Positions 55,230 through 64,000 of a stretch of 64,000 bases of DNA are shown piece after piece. Both the position numbers and the translations under genes were made by a program. Source of the stretch: Arthonia radiata (taxonomy: Eukaryota > Ascomycota > Arthoniomycetes > Arthoniales > Arthoniaceae); NCBI GenBank assembly GCA_002989075.1, contig PSQN01000001.1, positions 1,543,153 through 1,607,152 of the forward strand, read 5' to 3'. Under the pieces are notes generated by a model. That model was not told the DNA's origin. It saw only the letters and a list, made by a program, of their open reading frames with translations, and ran no database searches. Each line of letters starts with the position of its first letter. Within the stretch, counting starts at the first letter, position 1.

Positions 55230-58200
55230 GTTATAATAAAAGTAGTACTAGAACACTTTATACAGAAATTCTTATAGCAAATTAACTAACAATAGGTTTT
55301 AGTATCTAAAATACTCTAGAACGTATATAATTAACAGAGAAAAGACTAGACCGACTGCTTTAAGAGCAGTAGTACCGGCCCGTTTAACGGTTAGACCCTC
55401 TAAAAGTTTAGCTCTATACGAGCTCGGCTACCTACAGAATATATCTATACACTCGGGTAACAATAAACTATAGAAACATTAAAATTATAATCGATTTAGA
55501 CGCAATAAGCAACTTTATCTCGATACGCTATGTTAAGGAGTATTAAATATAAACACAAAAGAAGAAATTACTCTATATACTGTCTAGATTTTAAGGGGCA
55601 GAGAAAAGAGTCGACTACAAAACTTTATTAATAAGTATAACTATCGAAAACTATTAAGAAGAAATTACTTATAATATTGTAAATATTAACTAGCATTACG
55701 CCGTACTAAGTATACTCTAGTTACAACAATATAATTTAAAAGTAGATTAGAGAACTAAGAAACTCCTCTTTACTAGATATAAGTACTCTAAACAAGAGTT
55801 ATTCTATAAAATAGATACCCTATAAGCTATTTTTAGTAGTAAAAATAAGAAGCGTGATAAAGAACTTACGTAGGTTAGTACTACTATACTCCAACATTTA
55901 GATATTCTATAAAAGAAGTTTAACGTAGTATCTTGTCTATAGCTAACTATACGTAGATATAAATAAAAAATAACTGTACGCTAACGATTTTATACGACAA
56001 CAAATACTCAGTTAATTACTAAAATACCTAAGGAATATAATTAATTCCGATATCTATTCGAGGAAGCTAAGCTAAACTTAGCTCTCTTAGAATACAAACC
56101 GTAAGATTATACAATACCTTTATAAGAAGGCAAGACGCTAATATTCGGTCTAATATACTCTCTATTAGAAGCAGAAAATTAAGCGCTCTACGACTATCTA
56201 GACAAAAATCTTAAAAAAGAATTTATTTAGAAATTAACATTACTAGCTAGATACCCGATACTCTTTGTACTAAAGAAGAATAGTAAACTACGACTCTACG
56301 TAAATTATAGACAATTAAATAGAGTAACTATTAAAAACCGATATCCTTTACTATATATCGACAAAATAATAGATTAATTGTATAACGTACAATAGTTTAC
56401 TAAGTTTAACTTATAAGGAGTCTACAACTTAATCTATATAAAGGAAGGTAAAGAATAAAAAACGGCCTTCTATACTAGATATAGACTTTTTAAGTATTGC
56501 GTTATACTCTTTAAGCTAATAAACGCACTAGTATTATTTTAGAAACTAATTAACAATATACTTAGTAATTACCTAGATATATTTATAACTACTTATCTAA
56601 ACGATATTCTAGTATATAACTGTACACTAGAAGAATATAAAGAATATATTAAGAAGGTATTAGAAAGATTAGCGCGTATCGATTTATAAATTAATATTAA
56701 GAAAACCTAGTTCTATCAACAATCCGTTAAATTTCTTAGATTTATAATTACTGAGTACAGTCTTTAAATAGAAGATTTAAAAATTTAATCTATCCTAATT
56801 TAGCCTATATTAAAGAATATAAAGCAATTACAGCAGTTTCTTAGTTTTACTAATTATTACAGGCAATAAATATTTAACTTTAGCCAAATTACAGCACCAC
56901 TGTCTTAACAGACAAAACAATCGATAGAATTCTTTTAAACGTAGAAAGAACAATTAGTATTTAAAGAGCTTAAAGAAGCTTTTAAGATCGAACCCGTACT
57001 AGCAATATTTAACCCCAATCTATCGATTATTATAGAAACAGACGCGTTAGACTATACAATTGGAGTATATATAAGTTAAAATAACAAGGAAAGAAAGCTT
57101 AGACTAGTAGCTTTCTACTTAAGAAAAATATTACCTACAGAACAGAACTATAATATTTACAATAAAGAGCTTTTAACTATTATAGCAGTATTCAAAATAT
57201 AGCGAGCTTACCTAAAAGAAGTAAACTATATAAATATAGTATATATAAACTATAAGAGTCTAACTTACTTTATAACAACTAAGAAACTTAACCGCAGATA
57301 AGTTAGATAGTTAAAAACTATAGCTCTATACAACTTTATTATTACCTATAAAAAGGGTTTCGAGAACGATAGAGCCGATACTCTAAGCCGACGACTAGAT
57401 TACCTTAATAACAAAGAACACGTTAAACACGCAATATTCTAAGAATATAATAATAAGATTAGATACAATTAATTGGCTATAACAATAGAGTTTGTTATCG
57501 AACCGGACAGCTAAATTCTAGATATTCTGAACGATTCTAAAACCTACTAGGAAAACGAGAAACGATATCTAGGACTAACTAAAAACAACAAGGGCTATTA
57601 TAAATTTTAAGGCAAAATCTATGTTTTAAGGAATCTAATCTAATATATTATTAGTAACTTTTATAATAACCTAACGAAGAAACATAAGGGTATCGATAAT
57701 ACTATTAAAAAGGTTACACAAACCTACTATATCCCGAGAATTCAACATTACGTCAAGAATTATATCTAAGAATATAATATATACGCAAGAACTAAGTATC
57801 TAAGGTATTTACTATACAGTAAGCTACAACCACTAAAAATATCTAAGAGACTATAGTATATAGTCTTACTAAACTTTATTACTAAGTTACTAACGTTCAA
57901 GGATCTACTTATAAAAGTAGTATACAACGCTATTCTAGTTATATACAATAAACTAATAAAATACGTATACTTTATATCTTACAAGGAAGCTAGCAATTTA
58001 GAACAATTAGTATATATATTCCTTTAAATTATCTTAGCAAACTATAGTTAACCGCAAAGAATTGTCTTAGACAGAGATTAGAAATTTGTCTTACGATTTT
58101 AAATATTTCTAATACAATAGCTAGAGACAAAACAAAAAATATTAACGTTATTCTATCTATAAACAGACGGACAGACAGAATAAACAAATTAAATACTAAA

Positions 58201-59666
58201 ACAGTATCTCTAGGTATATATTAACTATCAGTAGAACGACTAGATATAGTTACTATTAGTAGCGTAAGTAGCGTACAACGATATAAAGAACGATATAACT
58301 AAAATAACTCCGTTCTACGCCTTATATAGCTATTACCCTCTTTAGAGAAGATAACTATAAAATACTACAGAGAACAAATTAGCTACGTAAATAGCTACAA
58401 ACATAAATACCTGTACTAGCAGTTAAAGTCTAACAGCGAGTTTATTACCGAACGAACAAAAAAATAGTATAATAAGTTAAGAACGATCCTAAACACAAGC
58501 ATAAAAGAGGAGGAAAGAGCTTACTTGCTTATAAGAAACTTAAAAACTATTAAACTAAGTAAAAAACTTAACTATATTAAGACAAAACTGTTTAAAATCT
58601 TACAGCAATTGAGATCTGTAATATTTAAACTTAAACTCTTAAAGACAATAAGAATATATCCTGTATTCTACGTAGCGCTATTAAAACTAGCCTACTTTTA
58701 AGAAGCAGAACAATCTAACCTAGAAATCCTTTCTAACAATTAAGAATCCGAGTATAAGGTTAAAACGATTCGAGCTTATAGACAATACCGAGGCAAACAA
58801 CAGTATCTTATAAAGTAGAAAGGATATTCTAAACATAAAAATTAATAGAAACCGAAATAAAACCTAACTAACTATAAAGACACTATTCAATAATATTAGG
58901 ACTAAAATATTAATTAATCGTAGCAGCGCTAATACTCTAATTTACTATCTAGTGCGCCTTACTAGTACCTAGGTTATCTACAAACAAACCAGCTTACTAT
59001 ATTAGTAGCCTACTATCTAACTTTAGGTATAAATTATTATAAAAATTTATACTTAGGCTACTTAGTACATTTATAATATTACTATTGAATATAGCTACCA
59101 GCTATTCTTCTTTAAACAATATATTATTCTAATCTATTTTATTCTACGTCTAGATATATAACCTTTTAAGCTCCTTCTTTAAATCTATAAACGCCGCTTT
59201 AACAGCTTTGCGCTATCTTTTTGCTGTACGAACGACTTCCTTTTCTTCCGCTAAACGCTTATACTACCCCTAAAGGGCATTCGATACCTATAAGTACTAA
59301 AAATAGATACTCTGAGCTAAAATAAGTTAGACCTACACTAAAAACAGACGTAGAATAGAAACTAACTATTCTTTAACGACGAACGAACGTTACACAACTT
59401 CTTATTATAAGTATACACAAAATATAATGCCTTCCTAGACTTTAGAACACACTTCTTACTTAAATAAGCGTAGTAGAAACATAGAGGCATCTCTCGACTA
59501 TAGACTTTAGTAAGAATAGTATTAATCTCGAGCACTTTATTAGCGTTAGAGACTTTCTTAACTTTAAATATAATAACTTATAGAACTAGATCTACTATAG
59601 AGGAACGATAAGGTTTTAATGTCTCTAAGGCTATTAAGAACAACTAGCCTTAAAGAGAGGACCTTG

Positions 59667-60116
59667 TATTACGATCTTACTATATTAGGCTAGTATAGAG
59701 CTAAGCGCAGCTAACCTTATTAGAGCATTATATAGTATACCCGACGACTCCGATATAGTAATATTAGCAACGTCGCTATATTACAATAGAATCTCAACTA
59801 CACGACAAAGAAAGTATCGAGACCGTTAAATACAGAGAGATATACTTTTATACTTTAAACTATATAGCTAAACTAATAGCTAATCTTAGAATAGACTTTA
59901 GTTTATTAACTTAATATCTAAATATAAGTTTTTTAAATATATTTAGGTAACATACTTTATCTTCTATTTACTTTAGTTAAGCTCCTCTTACCTTCTATAA
60001 TCTGTCTCGCCTCTCCTATCTTTTAGTCTCTAGTATATAGGACAACTACCATTAAGGTCGATAAGTATACAAGGCAAGTAAGCCTTAGTTCGGTTCTTCC
60101 AGCAACCGGCGTTACA
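59667..60116 (+). repeat. Outer Gypsy 3' LTR
   Basis: A 450-bp LTR ending GTTACA, the best-preserved 3' end of this family in the window. The truncated Copia B begins at the next base. Confidence 0.87.
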
Positions 60117-63100
60117 GCCTTCTTTATTTAATAAACTTTATTAGTTCCGTTAGATAGGCCAGTTAATTGCTTAATATAGACAATCTTGTCTAACTTTATG
60201 TTAGAATAAGCTAATTTTACGTTCTATTGCTTTATTTCTTAGTCTTTCTTTACTACTAAGGCTAGTATAAGCCGATAGATAATTAAATTTACTATATTTA
60301 TAAACGTCTCTATAAAATTGAGGCCGGGTCTTTACTAGCAGCTCTTAGCTATCCAGCGGACTTTAAAAATTGGCTCGTTCTTTAGGGGGTACTTAATCTT
60401 TAGTACCCAGCGCCCTTTTAGCGTCTTTTTATCTAGCGGCAGCTTAGTTAATATTTAGGTTTCTTAGTTAGCTAGCTCTTTGAGCTCCGACTATATTGCG
60501 TCTAGCTAAGAAGGTTAATTCTTGAATGCTCTTATTTCTTTTAAGTTATTAGGCTCTTTAGTAACTATAACTAAGGCCTATTCGGCGTATTATTCTAAAT
60601 TATTGTAGAACTCGTTAAACTAATTTTTATCGGCGTTTTTGTATATAAAATCTATTTTCTAGGCGCAATCGATATCTACTCGGCTGGGGTCTTCGATACT
60701 TCTGTAATTTAACTCGGTAGGAAGGTTAGACTTGTCTAGAGCTCTAGTTTAGTATAGTTCTTATTTAGATTTGTCCGCTAGTTGTTAAGATATAGAGGAG
60801 GTATACTGTTTCTTATATAGAGAACTTCCTTCTTTATTAAGAGATACCTTCCTATTATCTTAAGATTTAGCGGTTGGATTTAGCTCGTTTTTAAACTTAA
60901 CTTTTAGTTATTCTTTAGGCTCTTTAGAAATACTCTTAGTTAATTGATTAACTATAGATCTCTATAGGTTCCAAACAAATTTTCCTTCTTAAACGTAGAC
61001 GTCTCTCTTTTAGTAAACCTTCCGGTTATTAGAGTCTAAGAGCTTATATTAGTTCGATCTGTAGCCTATTAGAATATAAGCAGTTACTCTAGCGTCTAGC
61101 TTTTTTAGTTTAGGTTCTTTAAGATAAGTAACTGAGCCCCAAATTTTAATAGTACTGACATCCAGTTTTTTACCGTATTTTGCTTCGTACAGGGTAATAA
61201 ACCCCGGTAATCCGGTATAAGGGGTCCTGTTATAAATATAGGTAGCTGCTTTTAGCGCTTTACTCTAATATATTTAGGGTAGTTCGGCGGTATAAAGTAT
61301 TGCTCGAACTTTACTAACAATTGTTTAGTTAAAGCGCTCGACTCGTTTATTTTGCTGGAGAGTATATAGTACAGATATCGTTAGAATAGCTTCTTTTTGT
61401 TCTAGAAGCTATTTTACCCGGCCTTCCCGGTATTCTTTTATGTTATCTAAATATAGTCTTTTAAAAGAATACTCGGACTACGTTTCTTTCTAAGTAATAT
61501 AGATAGATAGTGCGTCAAAAACCTAATCTTTAGACTATAGTACCTCGGTAGTCGTATACCGAGTTTTATTGTCTATAAAGCTAGTAAATAATTAACCTTT
61601 AAAAGGGGTTTGCGGTACAATTAGCCCGCAAATATTTAAGTAGACTTTTTCTAAATAATTAGCCAATTTATCTAAAGTTTTTTAGCTAACTTTAGCTGTT
61701 GCCTTTACTTCAAAGTAAATTTAGCAATTATCTCCCGATTTGTCCGAATAATCTATTCCTAGAGCAACCTTTTTAAGCTATTTTAAGGCGTTTTCGCCTA
61801 TATATTCTATTCATTAATATTAAAGGTTAGTTTTTAAAGAAATAGTATAGAGAGATTAGACTGTATTAATAGTCTAAGCTTTTATTACTATTAGGCCGTT
61901 AATATACCGCCCCTCGGTAATTAGTCGTCCGGCTCAATCAACTTTTGACTTGTTTTAGCTAAGAGTTACCTTATCTCTCCTCTTTCTAAGCTTATTAAAG
62001 CTTAGAAGGTTAATTTTAAATTCCTTAACAAATAAAACTTTGTTTAGGACAATTGTTTTGTTCTTAAAGAACAGTTTTACTTTGCCTGTCTGTAAGGCTT
62101 AGATTAACTTTCCCCCTTTCCAATAAATAATCCGGTTAGTTAGCCGAATATCCGTTAGAAGGTCAATATTCGAGCAAATATAGCTTATTGAGCCTATATC
62201 GAGAATTTAAGAATTAGTAGAGTAATTAACTCTGTCTAGTAATACTGTAAAGCATTGTTCTTTTTGTAGGTTAGAACTGTGTACAGAAAACATTAAAAAA
62301 TCGGTATTTTTGGAGCTTTTGTTAGAATTTAGCCGGAGGTTTGAGTATTTTTTCTAATAAGTTGCCGGTTTATGCCCCTTTTTGTTGCAAAAGGGGCATT
62401 TTTCTTAGTTTTTACTTAGAGATTTTAATTTTTTTCCGGTCCTTTATGTCGATTTGTTGTCTATTGCAGTAAACACCTTTTCTGCTGGGGTACTACCGCG
62501 GATTCGGCGAGACTCGTCTATAAGTTAACTAAATAAGTCCTATAAACTTATATTGCTAGTTGTTTGCTGGTAGCTTTGGCTAATAATAGCTACCGTATGC
62601 TTGTATTTAGAGGTTAGATTGTAAAGAACGTAGGTAGCTACCACCTTGTTGGGTAGTACTAGTCCTCGGGTTGCTAAATCGTCCGTTAATTGTCTAATTT
62701 TAGTAAGATAAAGCTTAAGATTTTTTATCTTACTAAGTATAGTGTTAAAGAGCTCCTTGCAAATTAGAAACTCGAAACTAAAACCTTTCGATTTATATAA
62801 CCTTTTTAGGCTATTTCAAAGCTCTAGAGAGTTATAGATCCCCTTTATTTAAATAAAGGGACCGTTCTCTAGAGTTAGTTAAATAAGGGCTGCTACCTTT
62901 GTCGATCGTTTCTAACGGCTAGCTTTAGTAATATCTCTAGCTAAATAGCCGGAAAAGGGGATTATAACATTACTATAGCTCTTTTTAGTTAAAAGGGCCT
63001 CTATTCGAATCGACCAAATATCTTAATTAGTCGAGCTCTTAAGTTTAGGAATCTTGTAAGAGGAGTTCATAGCCGAATATATAGTTGAAGATTTCCGAAA

Positions 63101-63764
63101 AAAAAGGAAATTCTGTTCTAATAGTTAAATTAAGCTAAAAATTTAGAGTCGATTGGTAATAAGATTATTTATAACAGATGCTAATAGGTGTCGTAGAGAA
63201 AACATTTTCTAAAAAGGAAATTTAAAAGGAATTGATGCTAACTCGGGCTTATAACCTATTAAAAAAGGTACAGGAAAGAAGAAGAATACTACTATAAAGA
63301 GTAGAAAGACGAAATTAGCTTAAAACTAGTATAATACTTAAGCTTAATATAGGTACAATACTTAGTAGCAAGGAGAAGCTGTTATTATACTGTTTGTCTT
63401 ATTAGCTAAAATTTTCTAAAGAAATCTTAGCTTATATATCTAAGTTTAGCGGCCTGTATAAAACTTACTAGATATCTGTTCCTTTAATAGAAGCTAGATA
63501 ACCCGTAACTTACCGTATAAGACAGTAATTCTGTTTATCTAAAACTATTAGTCTCTAAGTTTATTCTGTGTTGTCTTAGACTATAGGCCAGCTGTCTAGA
63601 ACGAGTCGTACAATGCTTCTTTTTATTCTAAACTCGAGCTACTAGGCCCGACCCTTTAGGTAAAAGGCTTGTTCTATTCTAGATCGAGACAGCTAGTAGG
63701 ACCTATTCGATACTCTGGGCCCCTAGGGGTTCCAGCTAACCAGCTAGTTGGTTAATTTCTAACA
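60117..63764 (-). mobile_element. Ty1/Copia LTR retrotransposon fossil (Copia B), truncated
   Basis: A second copy of the Copia A family on the opposite strand. Its 5' LTR is at 63257-63764; gag, protease, integrase and the first part of RT follow leftward. It stops at 60117, at the point matching about 44160 of Copia A, so the rest of RT, RNase H and the 3' LTR are absent. The break coincides with the end of the outer Gypsy. Broken, with dozens of interruptions. Confidence 0.83.
63257..63764 (-). repeat. Copia B 5' LTR
   Basis: Reverse complement of the Copia A LTRs, about 508 bp. Its outer end reads ctaaca on the plus strand. Confidence 0.83.
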
Positions 63765-64000
63765 ATATCTAAGTAGGTTAAATAGTAAAGATTAATAGTA
63801 GTTAATATAATTCTTAAGTAAGAATATATTTTATAATAGCTAAGACTTTAGTACTATACTTAATTATCTATATCTAGCTATTAAACTAATCTTTAGTAAT
63901 AGTATAGATTAATAATACTAGACTATTTATTTACTTTTTAGAAAGTACTAGCTTATTATATAGACCTTTAACTAAGTTAAATATAGATCTTTATAGCTAG
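63765..64000. other. AT-rich flank at the window end
   Basis: 236 bp of A/T-dominated sequence with no recognisable content. The block clearly continues beyond the window. Confidence 0.5.

Larger units (their letters stand above)
45926..60116 (+). mobile_element. Outer Gypsy chromovirus fossil, split by a nested copy
   Basis: The element consists of an LTR remnant (45926-45985), a gag region (to 47935), then, beyond the nested copy, the pol region (55225-59666) and a full 3' LTR (59667-60116). Order within pol is protease, RT, RNase H, integrase, followed by a chromodomain-like stretch, which marks a Tf1/sushi-type chromovirus. Its 5' LTR is cut where Copia A ends. Broken, with dozens of interruptions. 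Confidence 0.83.
39546..64000. other. AT-rich, RIP-like retrotransposon block
   Basis: From about 39545 to the window end the sequence is dominated by TA, with CA/TG words rare and CG words still present, as expected from CpA-directed C-to-T mutation on both strands. No open frame exceeds about 115 codons and none is coding-like for a host gene. Paired copies of each element differ almost only by C/T and G/A transitions. No tool was used to compute RIP indices. Confidence 0.9.

Noticed and set aside
40510-63770. The whole 40.5-63.8 kb block as one element with inverted ends
   Set aside because: The outer Copia LTRs are inverted and the flanks share atat, but in such AT-rich DNA that is expected by chance, and internal order shows several independent elements.

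Overview
The window reads as nuclear DNA of a filamentous ascomycete (Pezizomycotina, most likely a dothideomycete). Evidence: compact genes with short GT-AG introns and CTRAY-type branch sites, fungal-only families (DUF6604, KP4-like proteins, VIT/Ccc1, fungal Rap1), and a 24.5 kb AT-rich block whose base composition looks like repeat-induced point mutation (RIP). Exon boundaries below were derived by hand from splice signals, reading phase and remembered family alignments; no search was run.

Layout. About 1-39.5 kb is gene-rich and of normal GC. In order: mitochondrial ribosomal protein bL28m (+), an ER thioredoxin-like membrane protein (-), branched-chain 2-oxoacid dehydrogenase E1 alpha (+), a nine-exon DUF6604 gene (-), a fructosamine-kinase-like enzyme (+) whose coding end overlaps that of a DHA1-type MFS transporter (-), a diverged tandem repeat, a VIT/Ccc1 iron/manganese transporter (+), a repeat-rich, probably GPI-anchored surface protein (-), a 2.3 kb spacer with broken copies of an EXS-domain gene and a recurring purine-tract/TATA module, telomere protein Rap1 (-), a GT32 glycosyltransferase (-), an extended SDR (+), three KP4-like small secreted proteins (-,-,+), a bifunctional PFK-2/FBPase-2 (+), a 1.2 kb tandem array, and a SYG1/XPR1 phosphate transporter (-) with an intron enlarged by tandem repeats.

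About 39.55-64 kb holds no credible host gene. It is a pile of LTR-retrotransposon fossils: a Copia element with both LTRs, a Gypsy chromovirus split by a second copy of the same family (5-bp target duplication TAGAC), and a second Copia copy in the opposite orientation that is cut where the outer Gypsy begins. All are heavily decayed.

The host genes do not form one pathway. Most are housekeeping (mitochondrial translation, branched-chain amino acid breakdown, glycolytic control, phosphate and metal homeostasis, telomere protection). The accessory parts are the KP4-like trio, the surface protein, the kinase/MFS pair, the captured EXS fragments and the retroelement block. I found no tRNA, rRNA or CRISPR array.
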